A stretch of DNA of 64,000 nucleotides from Sphingomonadales bacterium (lineage in GTDB: Bacteria > Pseudomonadota > Alphaproteobacteria > Sphingomonadales > Kordiimonadaceae): assembly GCA_011088215.1 (NCBI GenBank), contig JAALKD010000008.1, forward strand, positions 1 through 64,000, written 5' to 3'. The number at the start of each line of letters is the position of its first letter. The stretch's first letter is position 1. Positions 26,466-33,853 of this stretch are shown one piece after another. The notes under the pieces were generated by a model. It was not told the DNA's origin. It saw only the letters and a program-made list of their open reading frames with translations, and did not search any database. Made by a program: the position numbers and the translations under genes.

Positions 26466-27617
26466 ATGAAAAAACCCTTTTTAGCCCGCATTGCGCTTGT
26501 TTTTGTTTTAGCTTGCAGTAGCAGTTTGGATGCAGCTGCAAGTGATGGCCTGCCGACGGAATATAGTCTTGGCAGCCAATATACGATCAAATATGACGAT
26601 TGGGATTTGCTTCTATCGTCAGCGGTGCTTGATGTAGGGCTTTCCGATCGGCGTCGCGCTGGCCGCTCTGGGTTGAGAGGAAGTTCAACCAAGATAAAAC
26701 ACGGCAACTATAGTGTGACGGCCAATGAAGGCAATCGTGTCTTGTTTGATGAATTCAGGCAGCCACATAGGGATAATATACTGGCAATCCGGCAGGACCT
26801 TGAAGCTGTGCCTGATTTTATGCCGCTGGAGAACTTCTCGAAGAATGAGCAGCTTGCCTATTGGCTTAACCTGCATAATGTGGCCGTAATGCTGGCAGTG
26901 GCCAGCGAATACCCGGTCAAAAAAGTGAAAGGCCTTCATACAGGCCGGAAAAGCGTGTGGGACAAGAAAACCATTTCGGTTGGCGGCGTACCCACCTCGA
27001 TCAGGGACATAGAAGAGCATGTCGTTGCCAACTGGAATGACCCGCTTGTTCTCTATGGCTTTTTTATGGGCACTGTTGGCGGGCCCAATATTCGGGACCA
27101 TGCCTTTACCGGTGATAACGTTGTTAAGTTGCTCCGTGACAACGCGACAAGGTTTGTCAATAGCCTGCGTGGCTTCAAGCTATGGTCAGGGCACGGCCGT
27201 GTCTCTGACCATTATCAAATTGGCGCCCATTATTTCCCTAACTTCGATGAGGATATCAAGGCGCATATGCTTGTTTTTGCCAATGCAGACACAGAGCGTG
27301 ACTTGCATAAAGCAGGATCTTTCCGCATCAAGAATTATGACTGGGGAATTGCAGATATCAAGAGTGGCGATACATACGGCGGGGGTAGTTTCAATACAAG
27401 TTCTGCAGCTCTAGCGCATTTCCTTGGCGGACACAGTGTAACTGCTTTTAATACGGGTGCCCTCGACAAAGGGCGCGGTGCTACACCAATGCATATCCGT
27501 ACATTTATGCAAGCAGTGCAGGAACGATACAAACGGCGCGCCAGGAACGGTATAGTCACGGTTGAGGAATTTATCAGTGGAGAAAGTGCCCGCGTGAGCA
27601 AGAAGGAAAAAGAATAG
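26466..27617 (+). CDS. Secreted DUF547 protein, copy 2
   Basis: Exported paralogue of the gene at 24812, 383 residues. It has a signal peptide (MKKPFLARIALVFVLACSSS) and the same DUF547 core: LAYWLNLHNVAVMLAVASEYP, NDPLVLYGFFMGTVGGPNIR and RVSDHYQIGAHYFPNF. By eye about two-thirds of core residues match copy 1; the C-terminal tail is shorter and different. The ATG at 26466 has GAGG 5 bases upstream. The function is unknown, and it converges on the ymdB-like gene. Confidence 0.85.
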   Translation: MKKPFLARIALVFVLACSSSLDAAASDGLPTEYSLGSQYTIKYDDWDLLLSSAVLDVGLSDRRRAGRSGLRGSSTKIKHGNYSVTANEGNRVLFDEFRQPHRDNILAIRQDLEAVPDFMPLENFSKNEQLAYWLNLHNVAVMLAVASEYPVKKVKGLHTGRKSVWDKKTISVGGVPTSIRDIEEHVVANWNDPLVLYGFFMGTVGGPNIRDHAFTGDNVVKLLRDNATRFVNSLRGFKLWSGHGRVSDHYQIGAHYFPNFDEDIKAHMLVFANADTERDLHKAGSFRIKNYDWGIADIKSGDTYGGGSFNTSSAALAHFLGGHSVTAFNTGALDKGRGATPMHIRTFMQAVQERYKRRARNGIVTVEEFISGESARVSKKEKE

Positions 27618-27620
27618 TTT

Positions 27621-27647
27621 GGCCTTTGGTTATCTTTGCTAAAGGCC
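27621..27647. terminator. Possible hairpin between converging DUF547 copy 2 and ymdB-like genes
   Basis: GGCCTTT (27621-27627) pairs with AAAGGCC (27641-27647). There is no good T-run on either strand, so termination is uncertain. Confidence 0.35.
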
Positions 27648-27650
27648 GAC

Positions 27651-28466
27651 TTAAACTTCGGGTATATGTTCCGCGAGCCTTGGACCTAAGCGCAGGGGTT
27701 CGATCCGGGTTGCCAGTCCTGTTCGGTCATCGGTTTCAACAAAAGTGCCGCACACAGTTGCTTTGCCATTCGCGGGGCTGAACCGCTCGCGGTTCATTTT
27801 AGTCAGAAATCGACTGATAGGCTCGGCCTTATCCATACCTATAACGCTGTTGTAGTCGCCGCACATACCTGCATCGGTTTGGTAGGCAGTTCCACCAGGT
27901 AAAATCTGAGCGTCGGCGGTTGGCACATGGCTGTGGGTACCCACCACAAGGCTGGCGCGGCCATCCAGGAAATGCCCCATCGCCATTTTCTCGGACGTTG
28001 CCTCTGCATGAAAATCGACGATCACTGCATGTACTGCAACCCCGAGCCGATATTTTTTCAATGCCGCATCAACGGCTTTGAAGGGACAGTCCATCTCGTT
28101 CATGAACACGCGGCCCATGGCGTTAACTACCATGACTTTTTTGCCGCGAGGGGCATCATAGATTGCAAAACCACGCCCCGGCGTCGGGTCCGGGTAATTG
28201 ATCGGTCGTAAAATTCGGTTGTCGTTATCGATCACATTCAGGATGTCTTTTTGGTCAAAGGTGTGATTGCCGCCAGACAGAACGTCTGCGCCAGCTTGGA
28301 TGACCTGACCTGCAATTTTACCCGTGGTGCCGAATCCGGAAGCGGCATTTTCTGCGTTAACCACAACAAAATCCAGCTTCAATTTTGCTCGCAAATCCGG
28401 CAGCGCGCTGATCGCGGCATCGCGGCCGGTTCGGCCCATTAAATCACCCAAAAACAATAAACGCAT
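27651..28466 (-). CDS. YmdB-family metallophosphoesterase (TIGR00282)
   Basis: Cytoplasmic metal-dependent phosphodiesterase of 271 residues; Bacillus YmdB acts on cyclic mononucleotides. Metal-site motifs are all present: GDLMGRTGRDA, VVNAENAA, SGGNHTFDQKD, VIVDFHAEATSEK and VVGTHSHVPTAD. The start at 28466 (MRLLFLGDLMG) is the family N-terminus. It is followed in the same direction from fau at 28502. Its 3' end exists a second time as the fragment at 26198-26374. Confidence 0.92.
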   Translation of the reverse strand: MRLLFLGDLMGRTGRDAAISALPDLRAKLKLDFVVVNAENAASGFGTTGKIAGQVIQAGADVLSGGNHTFDQKDILNVIDNDNRILRPINYPDPTPGRGFAIYDAPRGKKVMVVNAMGRVFMNEMDCPFKAVDAALKKYRLGVAVHAVIVDFHAEATSEKMAMGHFLDGRASLVVGTHSHVPTADAQILPGGTAYQTDAGMCGDYNSVIGMDKAEPISRFLTKMNRERFSPANGKATVCGTFVETDDRTGLATRIEPLRLGPRLAEHIPEV

Positions 28467-28501
28467 GGTTTTCTTTCTACTCTGTGGCTTCAAAGCCAGT
28501 G

Positions 28502-29071
28502 CTATTTGATCCGGGGCAGCACCGTGCCGGTTTCGGTTATTACTGCCTGCAGCGGCCAGTCATGGGCCTCTTTGGCGACATCTTCCACGAACTGCGCACC
28601 GTAAGCAAAGCCAAAAGCTTTTATGTGGGGGTTGGCTGCTAGGGTTCGGTCATAGTGCCCGGCACCGTAGCCCAGGCGGTAGCAGTCGCCGTCAAACGCC
28701 AAGAGCGGAACAATGAGAACATCTGGAACCACAATGGGTGCATCAGTTGTTGGCTGTTCTGTGCCGAACATGCCGGATACCAAGTCGTCTCCCAAGCCCC
28801 ACCGTCTGAAAATAAGGGGGGCGTTCTTGGCAACAACTTCGGGCAAGGCTAGGGGAAACCCTGCCTTTTCCAGCTGCTGCATGAGAAAACGGGGATCCAG
28901 TTCATCGCGGATGGGCCAGTAAACACCGATGATATTAGACCGGTCCAGGCTTTCTACCAGCTGCATGGCGTAGTGCGTTGCATCCTCCGCTGCCTGAATG
29001 CCGAGCATTTCTTTTGCCCCTGCGCGCATGCGCTTGGCGTTGGCTCGGATTGTTGTTTTCAGATTTGTCAT
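28502..29071 (-). CDS. fau: 5-formyltetrahydrofolate cyclo-ligase
   Basis: Converts 5-formyl-THF with ATP to 5,10-methenyl-THF. The 189-residue product has the basic N-terminal helix (RANAKRMRAG), the substrate motif YWPIRDELDPRFL and the nucleotide/metal motif LLAFDGDCYRLGYGAGHYDRTLA. ATG at 29071 was chosen as it begins the conserved part; the upstream frame lies in leader. It sits directly downstream of the 6S RNA, an arrangement conserved across proteobacteria, and may be co-transcribed with it. Confidence 0.92.
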   Translation of the reverse strand: MTNLKTTIRANAKRMRAGAKEMLGIQAAEDATHYAMQLVESLDRSNIIGVYWPIRDELDPRFLMQQLEKAGFPLALPEVVAKNAPLIFRRWGLGDDLVSGMFGTEQPTTDAPIVVPDVLIVPLLAFDGDCYRLGYGAGHYDRTLAANPHIKAFGFAYGAQFVEDVAKEAHDWPLQAVITETGTVLPRIK

Positions 29072-29169
29072 ATTATCAATGACCAATAAGTGGGCTACCG
29101 AAGTAAAAGAGAAGGGTGCGGGACCGCCTCTGCCGCATTGACGTTTGTATCCTCCGATGCCTGATAAAT

Positions 29170-29279
29170 CAGGTGGGCGCCGTGATGACAAGAACCAGGG
29201 TTCAAGTCAGGGACAGCTCCCTAGGAAGAATTATAGCCCCGGGGATTACTTCATATCGTGCAAACAGCGCAGTACCCGC
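29170..29279 (-). ncRNA. ssrS: 6S RNA (compact, about 110 nt)
   Basis: Located between zapA-derived sequence and fau, the classical 6S position. The 3' half reads CTTGAACCCTGGTTCTTG then CACGGCGCCCACCTG, matching the conserved 3' arm of 6S; the 5' half has CTGTTTGC and ATCCCCGGGGC. A closing stem forms: GCGCUGU pairs with ACGGCGC, and CGGGU with ACCUG, enclosing the open central bubble. A promoter fits exactly: TTGCAG, 17 bases, TAAATA (29286-29291), predicting a start near 29279. 6S mimics an open promoter and binds housekeeping RNA polymerase. At about 110 nt it is shorter than the usual 150-200 nt, so the ends are approximate. Confidence 0.65.
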
Positions 29280-29285
29280 GCGCTG

Positions 29286-29314
29286 TATTTAGGCTTTTAC
29301 GAGCTGATCTGCAA
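29286..29314 (-). promoter_or_regulatory. Predicted sigma-70 promoter of 6S RNA
   Basis: A -35 element TTGCAG (29314-29309), a 17-base spacer and -10 TAAATA (29291-29286) precede the predicted 6S start. The -35 and spacer lie inside the duplicated zapA 3' end (29289-29316). Confidence 0.55.
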
Positions 29315-29316
29315 TA
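29289..29316 (-). repeat. 28-bp direct repeat, left copy (duplicate zapA 3' end)
   Basis: These 28 bases match 30644-30671 at 26 of 28 positions. In the minus strand they encode IADQLVKA and a stop, that is, the last codons of zapA with one R-to-K change. Homology stops abruptly at both ends. It is a candidate attachment-site half. Confidence 0.85.
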
Positions 29317-29351
29317 GGACTCGTCTTTGTGGAGTAAATTAAACTACAGCG

Positions 29352-29597
29352 GTGTCTGAAAATATTGCTCGCGGTATCTCCGGTTATGGTGATTGCTACT
29401 TACGAGGAGAAGGGCACTTTTCAAGCATCACTGGCTTCGAACAGAATATTGCGGGAGCAGCATATCAATGGTTTAGAGAGTGCAATCTGGTACATTATTT
29501 CCCGCCTTATGAAATTGTTACGAAGCCACAATCACAAGCTGATCTTTATAGGTCGGTGCAAGGGGTGTTGCACCGGAACGAGTATAATGCGGCATGA
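29352..29597 (+). CDS. Small ORF in the insertion, 81 aa, unrecognised (tentative)
   Basis: A GTG-start frame reading MSENIARGISGYGDCYLRGE and ending RNEYNAA. I recognise no family. Its stop overlaps the ATG of the next small frame by ATGA, which is the only positive sign of coding. No ribosome site is visible. It could be a decayed fragment of a larger gene. Confidence 0.25.
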   Translation: MSENIARGISGYGDCYLRGEGHFSSITGFEQNIAGAAYQWFRECNLVHYFPPYEIVTKPQSQADLYRSVQGVLHRNEYNAA

Positions 29598-29854
29598 GTT
29601 TTTTCAGGTTTCGAATGGGACTCGACACATCTGAAGGTACCGCATCAGTATTGCAAAACGGGGTTTCCAAAGAAATCTCTGTTTATCGATTTTTCGAAGA
29701 TACATTTGAAGTTGAACGTGACGAGACACTACGTGATCGCTTGAATCGTAGCTTTAGAGTGCCTTTAGAAAGCTCAGCAATGCGGGCGCATTTGCAAATT
29801 TCATGTTTGAAGCTTCTGCTACGCGGTTCATTATTCGCGAGCGAGAGGGTTTGA
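29594..29854 (+). CDS. Small ORF in the insertion, 86 aa, unrecognised (tentative)
   Basis: An ATG frame (MSFFRFRMGLDTSEG) that begins within the stop of the preceding frame. The middle (YRFFEDTFEVERDETLRDRL) looks protein-like, but the last third lies antisense to the methyltransferase gene 3' end, so it may be truncated by that junction. No function can be proposed. Confidence 0.25.
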   Translation: MSFFRFRMGLDTSEGTASVLQNGVSKEISVYRFFEDTFEVERDETLRDRLNRSFRVPLESSAMRAHLQISCLKLLLRGSLFASERV

Positions 29855-30515
29855 AGTCAGGATCAATATTGTAAAGCTTGAATAATCCACTTGGGTATGC
29901 TGGGACATATTCCCATTTCCAAGGGAATTCAGAGGAGCTGAAAGCGTAGGCAGCTTGCCACACATTACCCGTCCAAAACCGGGTTTGTTGTGTGGGCGTT
30001 GAAACGGCCAAAGAAATTGGCATTGCGTCGTGCACAAGTATTTCGCCGCCTTCTTTCAATACTTCTAATGCGTGATATATGTCTTTTGCAGTCTGCCTCG
30101 CTTCATGCAAGCCATCTAAAAATATCAGTTCAAAGGTGTTTCTGTACTCTTCTGAATATTCAAAGAAGAAGTCATCACTCAACATTCCGAATAGAGTTGG
30201 ATCTGCTAATAAAGGATGTTTTATGTCGAACTCTGGGTCGACGCCAACAGCTTGGCAGCCCGCATTCGCAAGGCGTAGGGCGTCACCCCAACGAACGCCT
30301 ACTTCTAAATAGGTCTCAATATTATTTTCTACATGTTTTTGCCTTAAATAGTCAGTGTATTGCAAATCAGGAAACTCTCGCGCAGCGAGTTCGTCATGGA
30401 TCTTCATTAAGGCCGAGGCAATGTCCCGTGTTCGCTTCTTCGAAAGAAGAATGTTTTCCAATTGCCTAAGTGATTGGGTTGGGGCGGTCGGAATATGAAC
30501 AGTTTCCAGGGTCAT
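29754..30515 (-). CDS. Class I SAM-dependent methyltransferase (Methyltransf_24-like) in the insertion
   Basis: Soluble protein of about 253 residues with a Rossmann methyltransferase core: motif I YLEVGVRWGDALRLA, an acidic end of strand 2 (VGVDPEFD) and the later motif FELIFLDGLHEARQTAKDIYHAL followed by GGEILVHDAMP. Such enzymes often modify sugars or small molecules; the substrate is unknown. ATG at 30515 is chosen; a TTG at 30572 would add 19 residues but lies inside a palindrome. Codon use is AT-richer than that of neighbours, and the gene sits between direct repeats, so it was probably acquired. Confidence 0.75.
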   Translation of the reverse strand: MTLETVHIPTAPTQSLRQLENILLSKKRTRDIASALMKIHDELAAREFPDLQYTDYLRQKHVENNIETYLEVGVRWGDALRLANAGCQAVGVDPEFDIKHPLLADPTLFGMLSDDFFFEYSEEYRNTFELIFLDGLHEARQTAKDIYHALEVLKEGGEILVHDAMPISLAVSTPTQQTRFWTGNVWQAAYAFSSSEFPWKWEYVPAYPSGLFKLYNIDPDFKPSRSRIMNRVAEASNMKFANAPALLSFLKAL

Positions 30516-30559
30516 TTGTAATCCAGATTTTGCAGAAAGATTAGTGAAGCTTTGGTAGG

Positions 30560-30587
30560 GCGAAGGTATCAACCTTGATATCTTCGC
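30560..30587. repeat. 28-bp near-perfect palindrome upstream of the methyltransferase gene
   Basis: GCGAAGGTATCAA (30560-30572) and TTGATATCTTCGC (30575-30587) are inverted copies matching at 12 of 13 positions around a 2-base centre. It lies inside the insertion, between zapA and the methyltransferase gene. It could be an operator, a hairpin terminating zapA transcription, or an element end. Confidence 0.6.
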
Positions 30588-30643
30588 CTCACGTAAGAAT
30601 ATGAAAGTTTATTTTACTACTAGTTTATTGGATGTTGGCTTGC

Positions 30644-30671
30644 TTAAGCTCTTACGAGCTGATCTGCAATA
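30644..30671 (-). repeat. 28-bp direct repeat, right copy (current zapA 3' end)
   Basis: Partner of 29289-29316 (26 of 28 identical). It encodes the present zapA C-terminus IADQLVRA and stop. Confidence 0.85.
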
Positions 30672-30961
30672 CCTTCTACTTCTCCGGCCACTTCATTAAG
30701 CACCGCTGCAAGGTCATCTTCCGATAATCCGGCCATCAAACCATCGTGGCCTTTGCCCTCCAGCGTGTCATGAAGTTCGTCTGCAATCAGCACTGCAGCC
30801 ATCAAAATAAGGCGGGATTCGGCCACATGTCCAAGTTTGCCAGTCAGGTCTTTGGTTTTGCTGTCGATGTAAGCAGCCAGCTTATGCAACCGATCTTCTT
30901 CGCCCTCCGCGCAGGCTAGCGGATAAGATTTTCCTGCAACTGTAACATTAACCTGTGCCAT
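30644..30961 (-). CDS. zapA: Cell division protein ZapA
   Basis: FtsZ-ring stabilising protein of 105 residues. The N-terminal globular domain starts MAQVNVTVAGKSYPLAC, with the following EEDRLHKLAAYIDSKTKDL motif, and a C-terminal coiled coil mediates tetramerisation. Its start overlaps the upstream coiled-coil gene stop (TGATG). The last eight codons and stop are duplicated at 29289-29316, implying that an insertion replaced the original 3' end while keeping the protein intact. Confidence 0.92.
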   Translation of the reverse strand: MAQVNVTVAGKSYPLACAEGEEDRLHKLAAYIDSKTKDLTGKLGHVAESRLILMAAVLIADELHDTLEGKGHDGLMAGLSEDDLAAVLNEVAGEVEGIADQLVRA

Positions 30962-31545
30962 CAGTGCATCCCCCCGGTCACAACCTTGCTGTCTGCAAGA
31001 AAACCCTCCAGTTCGGCGATTGCGCCGTCCAATTCGTCGCGCATTGTGTCGCGTTCTCGCGTCAGTTCACCAATTTGTCGGCGCAAGGCACCGGTTTCGT
31101 CGCTTGAAGAAGCATCCTCGTTTGCAGTGTCAGCGTTTTCATGGCCCATTCGATCCTGAAGTCCCTCAAATTCATCCTGCAAACTGGTATATTGGCGCTT
31201 TAAAAGCTCGTAGTTTTGTTGCAATGCAGCTTTTTCGGCTTCGACTGCAGCAAGTTTTTCGTCGTTGTCGCCAGCCGTGCCGTCAGAATTATCGCTAGGA
31301 TTGTCATCAGAAGGTTGCTGCAACGAAATGGTAGCAACCTGCTCGTGAAGGCGCAGGTTTTCCTGTTCCAATGCCTGCATGCGTTCGGCCAGCGCAGTTT
31401 GTTCAGTTATGGCAGAGGCACCGTCCGCCAGCGCCGTTTCTAGTGTCGAGCGGGATGACGCGACATCCTGTGTCAGTTTGGAAAGCGCCTGCTCGAGTCG
31501 CGCCCGCGCTGCCTCTAAGGCATTTTTTTCTTGCGTGTTGGCCAT
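30961..31545 (-). CDS. Coiled-coil protein upstream of zapA (DUF4164-like)
   Basis: A 194-residue soluble protein made almost entirely of coiled coil, with Leu/Glu/Gln heptads (ALEQENLRLHEQVATISLQ and EKAALQQNYELLKRQYTSL) and an Asp/Asn-rich linker in the middle. ATG at 31545 has GAGGAAC upstream. The one-base overlap with zapA suggests a joint role, perhaps in the division apparatus; that is inference from position only. Confidence 0.7.
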   Translation of the reverse strand: MANTQEKNALEAARARLEQALSKLTQDVASSRSTLETALADGASAITEQTALAERMQALEQENLRLHEQVATISLQQPSDDNPSDNSDGTAGDNDEKLAAVEAEKAALQQNYELLKRQYTSLQDEFEGLQDRMGHENADTANEDASSSDETGALRRQIGELTRERDTMRDELDGAIAELEGFLADSKVVTGGMH

Positions 31546-31774
31546 CGCTGTTCCTCGGATAGACGACGTTGAATGCCACTGGTAATGCAGCAACAAATGT
31601 GCGCCGAAATTTAGATTATTGTTGAGGATAAAGCGTTTGGTAGATCAAGGTCAATCACACAGTCAAATGTCAGCCGATAAAATCACAATTATTCTGGCGT
31701 CAAGCTGGTTCAATGGTTGACTAGCGATCCGTTCCCCGCCATTTTGCCAACAACCATTTCGAGGCCATTTTCTT

Positions 31775-33805
31775 ATGCCTCATCGAGCAAAGTTGATTAA
31801 TATGAATGACGTCACTTTTTCTTCCGACACTGAAACCCACAACAATATGGCCAATGCGATCCGCGCTTTGTCGATGGATGCGATCCAGAAATCCAATTCT
31901 GGCCACCCCGGCATGCCCATGGGAATGGCTGATGTTGCAACGGTTTTGTTTTCGAAGTTTATGCAGTTTGACCCTAGTAGGCCCGACTGGCCAAACCGGG
32001 ATCGGTTCGTCTTGTCGGCGGGTCATGGCTCGATGCTCTTATATTCGCTGCTATATTTAACCGGATATGAGAAGCCAACCATTGATGACATCAAGAACTT
32101 TCGGCAGCTTCACAGCCCAACCGCGGGCCACCCTGAATATGGCGAATGCCCCGGCATTGAGGTGACGACAGGGCCGCTTGGCCAGGGCCTGGCAACATCT
32201 GTCGGTATGGCGCTGGGTGAGAGGCTATCGAACGCTGAATACGGCGATGCCATCACTGATCATTTCACCTATGTTATTGCTGGCGATGGCTGTCTGATGG
32301 AAGGCGTAAGTCAAGAGGCCATTTCGCTTGCGGGTCATTTGAATTTATCCAAAATGATTGTGTTGTGGGACGATAATTCAATCTCGATTGATGGTGGCAC
32401 AGATCTCTCAACCAGTGAAGATATGCATGGTCGTTTCGAGGCGGTGGGCTGGCATGTTCAGGCGGTTGACGGGCATGACCCCGAAGCCATTGAGGCCGCA
32501 ATCAAAGAGGCGCAAGCCAGTGATCAACCGTCGATGATTGCCTGCCGTACCACCATCGGTTACGGAGCACCCACTAAACAGGGCACATCTGCAACTCACG
32601 GTGCGCCTTTGGGCGACGATGAGATTGCTGGCGCGCGCGAACTGTTGAACTGGCACTCAGCGCCGTTTGAAATTCCAGACGATGTACTTGCAGCGTGGCG
32701 CAGTGTTGGTGCAGCTGGCGCTGCAGCCTCTGCCGCCTGGCAAAAAGAATTCGATAAACTGGACGCATTCGTATGCGAAGACTTTGACCGTCGGCAAAAC
32801 AAGGAACTGCCGAAGAGCTTTGATGATGCGATCAATGCTTACAAGGCCAAGCTGGTGGCGGAACCGGTTAAAGTTGCTACCCGAAAAGCAAGTCAGATGG
32901 CGCTTGAAGTTATCAATGATGTCGTGCCAGAAACCATTGGTGGCTCGGCAGATTTGACGGGTTCAAACTTGACAAAAACAAGCCAGACAGCCCCGATTTC
33001 CGCGAACGACTTTTCGGGACGCTACGTCTATTACGGCATCCGCGAATTTGGAATGTGCGCTGCCATGAATGGTCTGGCGCTGTACGGCCAACATATTCCA
33101 TACGGTGGCACATTTTTGGTGTTTACCGACTATGCCCGCCCGGCGATCCGCTTGGCAGCTTTGATGGAACAGCGTGCCATATACGTCATGACCCATGATA
33201 GCATTGGCTTGGGCGAAGACGGCCCGACCCACCAGCCGGTGGAACATGTTGCCAGCCTGCGAGCAATGCCAAACCTGAATGTGTTTCGGCCTTGCGATGC
33301 GGTGGAAACAGCCGAGTGCTGGGCACTTTCGCTGCAATCAACCGGAACACCCAGCGTGCATTCACTGACCCGGCAGGGGCTCAAGCAACAACGCCTGACT
33401 AACACGGACGAAAACCTGTGCGCTAAAGGCGGATATATATTGCATGAAGCATCTGGCGGAACCCCGAAGGCGGTGCTTATCGGTACCGGCTCAGAAGTTG
33501 AAATTGCCGCTGAAGCACGCGAGGCACTTGAAGCTGCGGGCATTCCGACACGGGTTGTGTCTATGCCGTGCACCGAGTTATTTGACGGTCAGGATGCGGG
33601 CTACCGAAAAGAAGTATTGCCAGAGGGTGTTCTAACGGCATCTATTGAAGCGGCAACTACTTTTGGCTGGCAACGTTACACCGGTCTGAACGGCACCAAT
33701 ATTGGACTGGACAGTTTCGGCGCATCGGCTCCGAGCCCCGATCTGTATGAACATTTCGGCATAACATCTGACGCGCTGGTTTCTGCAGTGAAAGCCGCGC
33801 TCTAA
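31775..33805 (+). CDS. tkt: Transketolase
   Basis: Thiamine-diphosphate enzyme of the pentose phosphate pathway or Calvin-type carbon shuffling, 676 residues. Motifs: NSGHPGMPMGMAD, the TPP site GDGCLMEGVSQEA ... LWDDNSIS, and the pyrimidine-domain FVYYGIREFGMCAAMNGLA-like segment. The ATG at 31775 has GAGG 10 bases upstream; an internal ATG at 31802 (MNDVTF) is also possible. It heads a co-directional run tkt-gap-pgk-fba. Confidence 0.97.
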   Translation: MPHRAKLINMNDVTFSSDTETHNNMANAIRALSMDAIQKSNSGHPGMPMGMADVATVLFSKFMQFDPSRPDWPNRDRFVLSAGHGSMLLYSLLYLTGYEKPTIDDIKNFRQLHSPTAGHPEYGECPGIEVTTGPLGQGLATSVGMALGERLSNAEYGDAITDHFTYVIAGDGCLMEGVSQEAISLAGHLNLSKMIVLWDDNSISIDGGTDLSTSEDMHGRFEAVGWHVQAVDGHDPEAIEAAIKEAQASDQPSMIACRTTIGYGAPTKQGTSATHGAPLGDDEIAGARELLNWHSAPFEIPDDVLAAWRSVGAAGAAASAAWQKEFDKLDAFVCEDFDRRQNKELPKSFDDAINAYKAKLVAEPVKVATRKASQMALEVINDVVPETIGGSADLTGSNLTKTSQTAPISANDFSGRYVYYGIREFGMCAAMNGLALYGQHIPYGGTFLVFTDYARPAIRLAALMEQRAIYVMTHDSIGLGEDGPTHQPVEHVASLRAMPNLNVFRPCDAVETAECWALSLQSTGTPSVHSLTRQGLKQQRLTNTDENLCAKGGYILHEASGGTPKAVLIGTGSEVEIAAEAREALEAAGIPTRVVSMPCTELFDGQDAGYRKEVLPEGVLTASIEAATTFGWQRYTGLNGTNIGLDSFGASAPSPDLYEHFGITSDALVSAVKAAL

Positions 33806-33853
33806 AAAGAGATTTAGGATACCATATTAATTTCTTCTGAGAGGAGAGCCTCA

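Larger units (their letters stand above)
29317..30643. mobile_element. Putative insertion between 28-bp repeats at the zapA 3' end
   Basis: About 1.33 kb separates zapA from its normal neighbour 6S RNA and is bounded by direct repeats that restore the zapA C-terminus. It carries a methyltransferase gene on the minus strand and two small plus-strand frames, and looks AT-richer than its surroundings. No integrase or transposase was found, so it may be a remnant or a cassette moved in trans. The extent is defined by the repeats only. Confidence 0.5.

Noticed and set aside
27660-27720. tRNA-like T-loop string (GGTTCGATCC)
   Set aside because: It lies inside the coding 3' end of the ymdB-like gene and no cloverleaf can be drawn.
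29317-30643. Complete integrative element
   Set aside because: No integrase, transposase or terminal inverted repeats were found; only the flanking direct repeats support mobility.
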